Assembly: GCF_008632075.1 (NCBI RefSeq)
Contig: NZ_VWVM01000005.1
Span: 96,010 to 160,009, forward strand
Direction of reading: 5' to 3'
Origin: Candidatus Pantoea gossypiicola
GTDB taxonomy: Bacteria; Pseudomonadota; Gammaproteobacteria; Enterobacterales; Enterobacteriaceae
Length of the DNA: 64,000 bases
This document shows, one piece after another, positions 1-7,756 of this stretch (position 1 is its first letter; each line of letters opens with the position of its first letter). Under the pieces are notes generated by a model. The model was not told where the DNA came from. It did not search any database and saw only the letters and a list, made by a program, of their open reading frames with translations. Made by a program: the position numbers and the translations under genes.

Positions 1-49
1 CGTGGCCGCGGTTTCTATCGACATGCACCGTAACCGTAAAAAACGTTAA
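1..49 (+). CDS. C-terminal end of an unidentified protein (5' end outside window)
   Basis: Only the last 15 codons are visible, in the frame beginning at base 2 and ending with TAA at 47-49. The peptide is a short hydrophobic stretch followed by a very basic tail (MHRNRKKR). A tail like this is common after the last membrane helix of inner-membrane permeases such as ribose-type ABC permeases, but the fragment is too short to assign. The reading frame is also an inference, since nothing upstream is available. Confidence 0.35.
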   Translation, partial: VAAVSIDMHRNRKKR

Positions 50-57
50 TCAGCAGG

Positions 58-100
58 CGTTGCCTTCTTCCGCAACGGGAGAGGGCAACGGGTGCTTTTT
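58..100 (+). terminator. Possible terminator after the upstream gene
   Basis: CGTTGCC (58-64) can pair with GGCAACG (84-90) across an 18-nt loop, and a TTTTT run follows at 96-100. The long loop makes this a weak rho-independent candidate. It sits 9 bases after the stop of the upstream gene. Confidence 0.35.
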
Positions 101-217
101 GTCTTCAGGAAGCCTCAGCGATAAGAAATCCCGCTGATAGCGGTTACATTCTCAGTCAGTTAGTTAATGCTTTTCTGTAAGCCCGGCAAGCCTTCATCCG
201 GTGCAATGCGTTTCCAC

Positions 218-234
218 TGCACTAAAACTGTACA
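218..234 (+). promoter_or_regulatory. NtrC-like enhancer site upstream of nac
   Basis: The sequence TGCACT-AAAAC-TGTACA matches 9 of the 12 fixed positions of the NtrC consensus TGCACC-N5-GGTGCA. It lies about 200 bp upstream of the -24/-12 promoter of nac, a normal enhancer distance. A half-site GGTGCA is also present at 200-205. NtrC control of nac is established in enteric bacteria. Assignment of this exact site is inference. Confidence 0.5.
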
Positions 235-419
235 GCCCGTCATCACTTTTCTGCACGTCTGACTCGCAGCATCTGCACTGCCACAGTGCGCCCGCTCGCG
301 TCCTCCATTGCTATTACGCATTCCTGATCCTTATTAACCCTTAAGAGGTAATCAGAAACGCTTATTTTCCGGGCCGTTAGGAAAAATCTGGCTGACGGGC
401 AAGTCGCAGGATTTAAACC

Positions 420-435
420 TGGCCTGCATCTTGCA
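420..435 (+). promoter_or_regulatory. Sigma-54 (-24/-12) promoter of nac
   Basis: TGGCCTG-CATC-TTGCA matches the sigma-54 consensus TGGCACG-N4-TTGCA with two mismatches. The invariant GG (421-422) and GC (433-434) are 12 bp apart, as required. Transcription would begin near base 446, leaving a leader of about 55 nt before the nac start. This agrees with the known RpoN dependence of nac in Klebsiella and E. coli. Confidence 0.7.
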
Positions 436-501
436 AAATCTCTGTCATCAGAGCGATGGGCCAGACACCTTTCGCTATTCAGGGTAAGTGACGGAGGCAA
501 G

Positions 502-1419
502 ATGAATTTAAGACGACTGAAGTACTTTGTGAAAATCGTCGATATCGGCAGTCTGACGCAGGCAGCCGAAGTGCTGCACATCGCACAGCCTGCACTCAGT
601 CAGCAGGTGGCAACGCTGGAGAATGAGCTTGATCAGCAGTTGCTGATCCGCACCAAGCGCGGGGTCACGCCAACGGAAGCCGGAAAGATTCTCTATGGCC
701 ATGCGCGTACTATTCTGCGTCAATGCGAGCAGGCCCAGACAGCGGTGATCAATGCCGGTCAGGTGCTGAGCGGCCAGGTGTCGATTGGACTGGCACCGGG
801 CACGGCAGCCTCTTCGCTGACTATGCCGCTGCTGCAGACCGTCCGCGATCAGTTTCCTGAAATCCTGGTCTACCTGCACGAAAACAGCGGCAGCGTGCTG
901 AATGAGAAAGTGATGAACGGTCAGCTGGATATGGCAGTGCTGTACGATCGCGCGCCGACTGCCGGAATCAACAGCGTGCCGCTGATGAAAGAAGATCTCT
1001 TCCTGGTCGGTGCAACCGATTACCCAGGTGCCAGCGTCGATCTGGCCGATGTGGCACAGATGAGCCTGTTTTTACCGCGCGACTACAGCGCAGTGCGCAA
1101 ACGGGTTGATGAGGCCTTTTCACTGCGTCGCCTGAGTGCGCGCATCATTGGTGAGATCGAATCGATTTCAACCCTGACCGCAGCAATTTCCAGCGGCATG
1201 GGTGTCACCGTATTACCTGAATCCGCCGCCCGTGCGCTGGTGGGTTCGACGGATGCCTGGATGTCACGCATCAACAGCCCCTCACTGAGTCTGCCTTTGT
1301 CGCTGAACATCTCCGCCCGTTTGCCGCTGTCGCCTTCTGCACAGGCCGTGAAAAATATCCTGCTGTCACTGCTGAATAAGCCGCTGAATGAGGAGCGGGA
1401 GTTGATGTTAGTGAGTTAA
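502..1419 (+). CDS. nac: Nac, nitrogen assimilation LysR-type regulator
   Basis: This 305-residue protein begins MNLRRLKYFVKIVDIGSLTQ and closely resembles enteric Nac along its whole length. Residues 1-60 form the LysR winged helix-turn-helix (AAEVLHIAQPALSQQVATLE), and about 90-290 the two-lobed effector domain. Nac couples sigma-54/NtrC control to sigma-70 genes: it activates use of poor nitrogen sources and represses gdhA and others, and unlike most LysR proteins it acts without a coinducer. The ATG follows a good ribosome site (GGAGG). A sigma-54 promoter and NtrC-like site lie upstream. In E. coli cbl follows immediately, whereas here about 1.1 kb of repeats separates them. Confidence 0.95.
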   Translation: MNLRRLKYFVKIVDIGSLTQAAEVLHIAQPALSQQVATLENELDQQLLIRTKRGVTPTEAGKILYGHARTILRQCEQAQTAVINAGQVLSGQVSIGLAPGTAASSLTMPLLQTVRDQFPEILVYLHENSGSVLNEKVMNGQLDMAVLYDRAPTAGINSVPLMKEDLFLVGATDYPGASVDLADVAQMSLFLPRDYSAVRKRVDEAFSLRRLSARIIGEIESISTLTAAISSGMGVTVLPESAARALVGSTDAWMSRINSPSLSLPLSLNISARLPLSPSAQAVKNILLSLLNKPLNEERELMLVS

Positions 1420-1447
1420 GGGTGGAGGGATTTTGCCTGCCTGGCGG

Positions 1448-1735
1448 TGGGCTGGCTCTGAGAAGGTTTCGCCCGCCAGGCGTGAGGGAGTTTCAGCCTG
1501 CCCGTGCAGGCGGACGCGTCAAGGGGCGGACGCCCGCCCCTTAACAATCCCGGCGTCCGGCAGCCTGCGCGCCCCGCTTCGCGGGGTGCCTTCGTCACGC
1601 CCTGCGGCCAGCGGACCGGCCGGACGCGCCATCCCTGGCGCGAACCGTCCTTTCGCCGACGTCCTGTCGGCTCATCCTCGCCTCCGGTTGTTCCTCAGCG
1701 CTACGGATGCTTCTGGCAGACCCCTGCCGGTGAGA
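1448..1735 (+). repeat. Structured repeat unit, copy A (plus orientation)
   Basis: This GC-rich unit of about 290 bp opens with GGGCTGGCTCTGAGAAGG and ends near GGATGCTTCTGGCAG. It is packed with hairpins: AAGGGGCG/CGCCCCTT, CCCCGC-TTC-GCGGGG, and GCGCCA-TCCC-TGGCGC. A second, more than 90 percent similar unit follows directly in the same orientation, and further copies lie at the right end of the window. Open frames through it are by-products of the base composition. It may be a non-autonomous mobile repeat or a structured RNA family; I do not recognise it by name. Confidence 0.8.
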
Positions 1736-1748
1736 AAATTACGCTGTG

Positions 1749-2042
1749 CAGCGGGCTTGCACTGAGCGGGTTACGCCCGCCAGGCGAGGGGGAGTTTCAG
1801 GTTGCCTGTGCAGGCGGACGCGTCAAGGGGCGTACGCCCGCCCCTTGACAATCCCGGCGTCCGGCAGCCTGCGCGCCCCGCTTCGCGGGGTGCCCTCGTC
1901 ACGCCCTGCGGCCAGCGGACCGTCCGGACGCGCCATCCCTGGCGCGAACCGTCCTTTCGCCGACGTCCTGTCGGCTCATCCTCGCCTCCGGTTGTTCCTC
2001 AGCGCTACGGATGCCTCTGAGAAACCCCCCGCCTGTGATTTC
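1749..2042 (+). repeat. Structured repeat unit, copy B; left arm of a composite inverted repeat
   Basis: This has the same element as copy A, starting at CAGCGGGC and running through TTTCAGGTTGCCTGTGCAGG to GGATGCCTCTGAG. It forms the left arm of a composite: the unit at about 2105-2432 is a diverged copy in the opposite orientation. A composite with the same order and spacer recurs at 63327-63990. Individual hairpins are conserved between copies while linkers vary, which suggests selection on, or propagation through, secondary structure. Confidence 0.8.
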
Positions 2043-2104
2043 TTTTTGTTTTCTCTGGTGCTGTGTTGTCTGCTGAACTGCAAAGCCAATCCCGAAAACG
2101 TAAA

Positions 2105-2432
2105 GCGATAAAGTACCCAACACAAAAAGAAGAGATAAAAGCGGGGAGAGGGAGGCCGTCAGAACCGCTGAGCGTATGAGGGATTTCAGGACGAGCGACA
2201 GGGATGTCGCGAAGAGGCGGGTTCGCGCCAGGGATGGCGCGTCCCGCTGGTCCGTAAGAAATCCGGAAGAAGCGAAGGGACCGCGAAGCGGCGGTGAAGC
2301 AGGCCGGAGCCCGGGGTCAAGGGGGCGCGGCGACTGGCGCCCCCTTGTCGGTCGCCTGCAGAGGCAGGTCTGAAACTGCCCGGCTCACCAGGCGAACGAA
2401 ACCTTCTCCTGGCCCGTTCGCGCAGCGAACAC
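2105..2432 (-). repeat. Structured repeat unit, copy C (inverted); right arm of the composite
   Basis: Read on the minus strand this region gives GGCAGTTTCAGACCTGCC, then hairpins in the same order as copy B, including GGACGCGCCATCCCTGGCGCG and the GACA-GGGA-TGTC stem. It is thus an inverted, more diverged unit. The spacer (about 2043-2104) is itself partly self-complementary: TTTCTTTTTGT on one side and ACAAAAAGAAG on the other. The whole of 1749-2432 could fold into a long imperfect cruciform between nac and cbl. Confidence 0.75.
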
Positions 2433-2557
2433 CTCAGCGCATCAGCGCAACCCCCTTTATTCCCTAAAGTCATAAAGCCAAATTTTTTAGTATTTCCTGT
2501 TATCAATAATAGTTCTTAACATCGGGGAATCAGATTATGTAAAGAGAGGTAAATGCC

Positions 2558-3517
2558 GTGAATTTCCAGCAGCTTAAAATCATCCGCGAGGCGGCCCGCT
2601 GTGAGTTTAACTTAACGGAAGTCGCTAACACGCTGTTTACCTCTCAGTCAGGTGTCAGTCGGCACATTCGTGACCTGGAAGATGAACTGGGCGTTGAGAT
2701 CTTTATCCGTCGCGGTAAGCGCCTGCTGGGAATGACCGAACCGGGTAAAGCGCTGCTGACCATCGCCGAACGCATCCTTGATGAAGCGGGGAAGGTACGA
2801 CGTCTGGCCGATGTCTTTACCAATGAAACCAGCGGCATTCTGACCATTGCAACGACCCATACTCAGGCGCGCTACAGCCTGCCGAAAATCATCAAAGCGT
2901 TTCGTCAGCTCTACCCCAACGTCCGGCTGGAACTCAATCAGGGATCGCCACAGGAAATTGTCACCATGCTGCTGGCCGGTGAAGCGGACATCGGTATCGC
3001 CAGTGAAATGCTGGTCAATAACAGCAGTCTGGCGGCGTTCCCCTGGTTCAGCTGGCATCATGCGTTGCTGGTGCCGAAAGATCATGAGCTGGTGCAGAAT
3101 CAGCCGGTTTCACTGAGCACCCTCAGCCGTTATCCCCTTATTACTTACCGCCAGGGTATCACTGGCCGTTCGCGGGTTGACCGTGCATTCCAGTCGGCGG
3201 GTTTAAAACCGGATATCGTGCTCAGCGCCCAGGACTCCGACGTGGTAAAAACCTACGTTAAACTTGGTCTCGGCGTTGGGATACTGGCCGATCAGGCGTG
3301 TGAAACGGAAGAGAGTGAAGAGCTGGTACGCATCGACGCCACACATCTGTTTGATGCCAGCACCGTCTGGCTCGGCCTCAAGCGTGGACAGCTGCAGCGC
3401 AATTATGTCTGGCAGTTTCTGGAACTCTGCAACGCTAATCTGTCGCTGGAGGAGATCAAACGCCAGGCACTCTCCTACAGTAATGACGACGAACCGGTCA
3501 TCGACTTCCAGATTTAA
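2558..3517 (+). CDS. cbl: Cbl, LysR-type regulator of sulfate-starvation genes
   Basis: The 319-residue product begins MNFQQLKIIREAARCEFNLT and matches enteric Cbl, the CysB paralogue that activates tau and ssu sulfonate-use genes when adenosine phosphosulfate is low. The winged helix occupies residues 1-60 (EVANTLFTSQSGVSRHIRDLE), and the CysB-like effector domain about 90-300, with the conserved TTHTQARY and PLITYRQGITGRSR stretches. Translation starts at GTG 2558 behind AGAGAGG (2543-2549). The neighbour nac lies upstream in the same direction, as in E. coli, but the intervening repeat block may uncouple cbl from nac read-through. Confidence 0.93.
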   Translation: MNFQQLKIIREAARCEFNLTEVANTLFTSQSGVSRHIRDLEDELGVEIFIRRGKRLLGMTEPGKALLTIAERILDEAGKVRRLADVFTNETSGILTIATTHTQARYSLPKIIKAFRQLYPNVRLELNQGSPQEIVTMLLAGEADIGIASEMLVNNSSLAAFPWFSWHHALLVPKDHELVQNQPVSLSTLSRYPLITYRQGITGRSRVDRAFQSAGLKPDIVLSAQDSDVVKTYVKLGLGVGILADQACETEESEELVRIDATHLFDASTVWLGLKRGQLQRNYVWQFLELCNANLSLEEIKRQALSYSNDDEPVIDFQI

Positions 3518-3524
3518 AGCGCGT

Positions 3525-3544
3525 GCGCATCCCACCGGATGCGC
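3525..3544 (+). terminator. Hairpin after cbl
   Basis: GCGCATCC and GGATGCGC form a perfect 8-bp stem with the loop CACC, 8 bases after the cbl stop codon. There is no clear T run behind it, so it may be a weak terminator or an RNA-stabilising 3' hairpin. Confidence 0.45.
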
Positions 3545-3677
3545 GCCCATTTCCGCACAGCATAAAATTTCAAATCCCCGCGAAAAACTCTTTAACTGAC
3601 CTTTCTGACCCCGCACAACAACATCCTGCGCTGACCCGGCGCGATAAAGTGGAATCAGCTGACCACAAGGGGATGTT

Positions 3678-5135
3678 ATGTCGCGATTACAACTTAAAGA
3701 CAGCGATCTGTTGCGCCAGCAGGCGCTGTTTGCCGGAGGCTGGCAGGATGCACATCAGGGTGCCACGCTGCCGGTTACCGATCCCGCCACGAGCGAAACG
3801 CTGGCGACTATTCCGGCGCTGGGCCGTGCGGAAACAGAGCAGGCGATAGCCTATGCGGAAACGGTACGCATCAGCTGGGGCAAAACCACTAACGCCAGCC
3901 GTGCCGCACTGCTGGAAAAATGGCATCAGCTGATTATTGAACATGCTGATGACCTGGCAATCATCATGACTGCCGAGCAGGGCAAACCGCTGGCGGAAGC
4001 CAGAGGTGAAGTACTCTACGGAGCCAGTTTTGTGAAATGGTTCGCGGAAGAGGCGCGCCGTATCTATGGCGACACCATTCCTGCGCCCAGCGATGACCGG
4101 CGCATTCTGGTGCTGAAACAGCCGGTAGGCGTTGCCGCCGCCATCACACCCTGGAACTTCCCGATTGCGATGATCACCCGCAAGGTGGCCCCCGCGCTGG
4201 CCGCCGGATGCCCGATTATCGTCAAGCCTTCTGAATTAACGCCGCTCTCGGCGCTGGCGCTGGCAGTACTGGCAGAGCGTGCCGGTTTCCCGTCAGGCGT
4301 ATTACAGGTACTCACCGGCCTGCCTACGGAGATTGGCGCGGCACTGACTGGTAGCCGTACGGTACGTAAAATCTCCTTTACCGGCTCGACCCGCATCGGG
4401 CAGTTATTAATGCAGCAGAGCGCTGACAGCATCAAACGTCTGAGCCTGGAGCTGGGCGGCAACGCGCCGCTGATCGTGTTCGATGATGCCGACATTGAGA
4501 TTGCGGTCGCGGGTGTCATGCTCAGCAAGTTCCGCAACGCCGGGCAGACCTGCGTCTGCGCCAACCGCATCCTGGTGCAGCGCAATATCTATCCGCGCTT
4601 CACCGCGCGACTGCTGGAGGCGGTCGCCACCCTGAAAGTGGGTGATGGCTTTGCGCCCGACAGCACCATTGGTCCGCTGATCAACCCCCGCGCGGTAGAG
4701 AAGGTGAATGGTCACATCGATGATGCACTCAGCCAGGGGGCCACGCTGCTGGTCGGCGGCATCAGCCAGGGCAACGGCACCTTTGTGCAGCCCACGGTGC
4801 TCGGCGAGGTCACGTCCAGCATGCGCATCGCCCATGAAGAAACATTCGGTCCGGTCGCGCCCCTGTTTATCTTTGATAATGAAGAAGAGGCGATCGCGAT
4901 GGCGAATGACACGCCTTACGGCCTGGGCGCCTACTTCTTTACCGAAAATATCCGGCGTGCCTGGCGGGTGGCGGAGGCGCTGGAGTTTGGCATGATCGGC
5001 TTTAATACCGGGGCGATTTCTCTTGAAGTTGCTCCCTTTGGTGGCGTGAAACTTTCCGGTATTGGCCGGGAAGGATCCCGCTACGGAATTGATGAATATC
5101 TGGAACAGAAAACGTTTCACATTGGCAGTCTGTAA
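3678..5135 (+). CDS. gabD: GabD, succinate-semialdehyde dehydrogenase (NAD(P)+)
   Basis: This 485-residue aldehyde dehydrogenase oxidises succinate semialdehyde to succinate, the last step of GABA breakdown, in the cytosol. Family features are in place: the ITPWNFP cofactor-binding stretch, the FTGSTRIG loop, the general-base Glu in LELGGNAPL, the catalytic Cys in GQTCVCANR, and ETFGPVAPL. Length and N-terminus (LFAGGWQDA) fit GabD rather than betaine-aldehyde enzymes. The ATG lies behind AAGGGGATG. No GABA permease or gabT is adjacent; a GabT-like aminotransferase is found 14 kb downstream. A strong terminator follows, so it is probably monocistronic. Confidence 0.88.
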   Translation: MSRLQLKDSDLLRQQALFAGGWQDAHQGATLPVTDPATSETLATIPALGRAETEQAIAYAETVRISWGKTTNASRAALLEKWHQLIIEHADDLAIIMTAEQGKPLAEARGEVLYGASFVKWFAEEARRIYGDTIPAPSDDRRILVLKQPVGVAAAITPWNFPIAMITRKVAPALAAGCPIIVKPSELTPLSALALAVLAERAGFPSGVLQVLTGLPTEIGAALTGSRTVRKISFTGSTRIGQLLMQQSADSIKRLSLELGGNAPLIVFDDADIEIAVAGVMLSKFRNAGQTCVCANRILVQRNIYPRFTARLLEAVATLKVGDGFAPDSTIGPLINPRAVEKVNGHIDDALSQGATLLVGGISQGNGTFVQPTVLGEVTSSMRIAHEETFGPVAPLFIFDNEEEAIAMANDTPYGLGAYFFTENIRRAWRVAEALEFGMIGFNTGAISLEVAPFGGVKLSGIGREGSRYGIDEYLEQKTFHIGSL

Positions 5136-5147
5136 TTAAATATGACC

Positions 5148-5182
5148 AAAACGTCAGCCGGACGATCTGGCTGGCGTTTTTT
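5148..5182 (+). terminator. Rho-independent terminator of gabD
   Basis: AACGTCAGCC (5150-5159) pairs with GGCTGGCGTT (5169-5178), with one G-U pair, and the stem runs into a TTTTTT tract ending at 5182. It starts 13 bases after the gabD stop. Confidence 0.85.
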
Positions 5183-5344
5183 ATGCCTGACGCACAGAAT
5201 TATTTCCACGGCGTCAAATAATCCACTTTAAAAAGTAAAGAATTTATCCGGGATGTGAGGCCCGTCGGTAAATGGGTGTGTCATGAACGCAGAAATGAGC
5301 AGCCTGAGCCGGAATATCCGCTTTGGTGCAATTTCCGTGCAGGT

Positions 5345-5361
5345 TGCACCAGCAGGGCGCA
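5345..5361 (+). promoter_or_regulatory. NtrC-like enhancer site upstream of the aldehyde dehydrogenase/ABC operon
   Basis: TGCACC-AGCAG-GGCGCA matches 11 of 12 fixed positions of the NtrC consensus. A second half-site GGTGCA lies at 5325-5330, so that two sites would start 31 bp apart, three helical turns. They lie about 130 bp upstream of a sigma-54 promoter. The arrangement is that of an NtrC enhancer. Confidence 0.7.
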
Positions 5362-5480
5362 TAAATTTTGTGAAGTAAATCATCTGTTTAATTGTTCGGC
5401 AAATCCGCAAAAATTACCCCGGCAATACGGCAGAAAATTTTTTTGCGCTGTTTTAAACGCATTTTTATTTTTTGTCCGGC

Positions 5481-5496
5481 TGGCATACTTTCTGCA
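5481..5496 (+). promoter_or_regulatory. Sigma-54 promoter of the aldehyde dehydrogenase/ABC operon
   Basis: TGGCATA-CTTT-CTGCA matches the -24/-12 consensus, with GG at 5482-5483 and GC at 5494-5495 exactly 12 bp apart. The start of transcription would be near 5507, 75 nt before the ATG at 5582. Together with the NtrC-like site it predicts induction by nitrogen limitation. The rest of 5183-5581 is AT-rich leader with no other feature seen. Confidence 0.72.
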
Positions 5497-5581
5497 TTAG
5501 CTTATTAACAGCGCAGAAATCGCCAGTTAAAAACGCTAATAAGCCAGCAACTGATGGGTGTTACAAATAAGGAATTCTTCC

Positions 5582-7051
5582 ATGTTAAGTTTCGACCCTG
5601 AAAAAGTTTCTCTTCCGGCTGGCCATTATATTGGCGGCCAGCACTGCCAGAGCCAGGGCGCAGCCTTTGAGGTTAAACGTCCCTCTGATGGCAGGGTCTA
5701 TGCCGCGCTGCAGGACGCCACGCCGCAGGATGTCGATCGTGCCGTCACCGTCGCGCATCAGGCGCTGAAAACCAGCGGCTGGTCTGGTTGTCCGCCGCGT
5801 GAACGCGGACGGGTATTGCGTCGCTGGGCGGATTTGATTGAGCAGGACGCGCTGCTGGCTCAGCTGGAAGCGCTGGGCTCAACGCGACCCATCAGCGACG
5901 TGGTGCTGCATGAAATTCCGTTTACCGCCGAGGCGATTCGCTTCTATGCCGAATGCGCCGACAAATACAGCGGCGATCTCTTTCCCACCCGCGACAGCAG
6001 CCTCGGCATGCTGATTGCGGAACCCTATGGCGTCATAGCTGCGATTACCCCGTGGAATTTCCCGCTGTCGATGGCGTCGTGGAAATGCGGACCCGCGCTG
6101 GCAGCAGGCAATGCGGTGGTGCTGAAACCCTCTGAACTGACCCCGTTTTCGACGGTGCGCATGGCCGAACTGGCGATTCAGGCGGGCCTGCCAGCGGGCG
6201 TACTGAACATTGTGCAGGGCAGTGGCGCGGTGACCGGCAGCGCGCTGGTGAAACATCCACTGGTGCGCAAAGTTTCGTTTACCGGCTCGACCCTGACCGG
6301 CGCACGCATTATGAGTGATGCCGCACAGCACGGCATGAAACCGGTGACGCTGGAGCTGGGCGGCAAAAGCCCGCAGCTGGTGTTTGATGATGCGGGTGAC
6401 CTTGAGGTGCTGGCTCAGCGCATTCTGCGCGGCTTCACCGCCAACGGCGGTCAGGCGTGCGTGGCGGGCACCCGTCTTATTGTGCAGCGCAACATTGCCG
6501 ATCCGCTGGTTGAGCGACTGGCCCAGCTTTGCCGGGAAGTGAAACCGGGCGTCACCTGGCAGGAGGGCAGCCGCTATGCGCCGCTGATCGATGAACGTCA
6601 GGGCAACAAAGTCTGCTCGGTCATTGAAGCCGCAAAAGCGCAGGGCGCAGAGGTGCTGGTGGGCGGAGAGCGCTTTGCTGACACCGACAACGGCTGGTTC
6701 TGGCAGCCGACGCTGCTGAGCCATGTATCGCAGGATAACCCGGCGGTGCAGCAGGAGATCTTTGGCCCGGTGCTGACGGTGCAGACCTTTGATGATGAAG
6801 AGCAGGGACTGGCGATGGCTGCGCACGACACCTACGGTCTCTGCGCCGGTGTCCACACCCTGAGCCTGCCGCGCGCGCTGCGGGCGATGCGGGCGATTGA
6901 CGCAGGCACCGTCTGGATCAATCGCTATGGCCGCTCCGGCGACTTCATCATTCCCACCGGCGGTTTTCTCGGCTCCGGCATAGGTAAAGATTTAGGGCGT
7001 CAGGCGTTTCAGGCCTGCCAGCGCCAGAAGAGCGTACTCATCGATTTCTAA
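5582..7051 (+). CDS. NAD(P)-dependent aldehyde dehydrogenase of a nitrogen-scavenging operon
   Basis: This is a 489-residue cytosolic aldehyde dehydrogenase, first gene of a long run of same-strand genes. It shows ITPWNFPLSM, the FTGSTLTG cofactor loop, the Glu of LELGGKSPQ and the catalytic Cys in GGQACVAGTR. The likely start is ATG 5582, preceded by AAGGAA at a proper distance; an in-frame GTG at 5558 lies before that ribosome site. The partners (two amine-type FAD oxidoreductases and a GabT-like aminotransferase) suggest it oxidises an aldehyde made by oxidative deamination or transamination. The exact substrate cannot be told from sequence. Confidence 0.85.
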   Translation: MLSFDPEKVSLPAGHYIGGQHCQSQGAAFEVKRPSDGRVYAALQDATPQDVDRAVTVAHQALKTSGWSGCPPRERGRVLRRWADLIEQDALLAQLEALGSTRPISDVVLHEIPFTAEAIRFYAECADKYSGDLFPTRDSSLGMLIAEPYGVIAAITPWNFPLSMASWKCGPALAAGNAVVLKPSELTPFSTVRMAELAIQAGLPAGVLNIVQGSGAVTGSALVKHPLVRKVSFTGSTLTGARIMSDAAQHGMKPVTLELGGKSPQLVFDDAGDLEVLAQRILRGFTANGGQACVAGTRLIVQRNIADPLVERLAQLCREVKPGVTWQEGSRYAPLIDERQGNKVCSVIEAAKAQGAEVLVGGERFADTDNGWFWQPTLLSHVSQDNPAVQQEIFGPVLTVQTFDDEEQGLAMAAHDTYGLCAGVHTLSLPRALRAMRAIDAGTVWINRYGRSGDFIIPTGGFLGSGIGKDLGRQAFQACQRQKSVLIDF

Positions 7052-7078
7052 GCGCAACTGACAAGACGAGGGTGTTAC

Positions 7079-7747
7079 ATGGCACTGTTTAAACCGAAAT
7101 TCATCACGTTTGACTGTTACGGCACGCTGATTCGCTTCGATATGGCCGGTGCGGCAGAACGCTGTTTCAGCGACCGCGTCGATCCTGAAGCCATGCACGC
7201 CTTCACCACCGACTTTGCCAGCTACCGGCTGGATGAGGTGCTCGGCGCATGGAAACCTTATTACGACGTGGTCAGCAATGCCATCCAGCGCACCTGCAAA
7301 AAGTGGGGCGTTAAGTGGGACAAAGCCGACAGCGACTTCATTTACACCGATTGCGCCAGCTGGGGGCCGCACCCCGACGTGCCGGCCGGGCTGGCGAAAG
7401 TCGCAAAAGAATTTCCGCTGGTGCTGCTGACCAACTCGATGAAAGACCTTATCCCGCACCATATACCGCGTCTGGGTGCGCCCATCCACATGACCATCAC
7501 GGCGGAAGAGGCGGGTGCCTACAAACCGCAGATGAAGGGCTTTGAGTACATGCTGGATAAGCTTGGCTGTGGCCCGGAAGAGATCCTGCACGTCTCCTCC
7601 AGCTTCCGCTATGACCTGATGACCGCCTACGATCTCGGCATCAAAAACAAAGTCTGGGTTAATCGCGGTCATGAACCGGCGAACCCGTACTACCAGTACA
7701 CCGAAATCAAAGATATCGGCGGCCTGCCTGGCGTCGTCGGACTCTGA
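7079..7747 (+). CDS. HAD-superfamily hydrolase, haloacid dehalogenase type II family
   Basis: The 222-residue protein starts at an ATG behind GAGGGTG. It carries the HAD motif I with its nucleophilic Asp in ITFDCYGTLIRFD, motif II in LLTNSMKD, the motif III Lys in AGAYKPQMKGF, and a motif IV region around VSSSFRYDLMTAYDLG. The closest annotated family is L-2-haloacid dehalogenase, but members in amine and opine clusters are unlikely to act on halogenated acids. It may be a phosphatase or a hydrolase of a 2-substituted acid within the pathway. It lies 27 bp behind the aldehyde dehydrogenase and 9 bp before the FAD oxidoreductase. Confidence 0.8.
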   Translation: MALFKPKFITFDCYGTLIRFDMAGAAERCFSDRVDPEAMHAFTTDFASYRLDEVLGAWKPYYDVVSNAIQRTCKKWGVKWDKADSDFIYTDCASWGPHPDVPAGLAKVAKEFPLVLLTNSMKDLIPHHIPRLGAPIHMTITAEEAGAYKPQMKGFEYMLDKLGCGPEEILHVSSSFRYDLMTAYDLGIKNKVWVNRGHEPANPYYQYTEIKDIGGLPGVVGL

Positions 7748-7756
7748 GGACCCCCC

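Noticed and set aside
1433..2373. Several open frames of 60-121 codons across the left repeat block
   Set aside because: They run on both strands through GC hairpins, have proline/arginine-rich low-complexity products, lack ribosome sites and recur wherever the repeat occurs.
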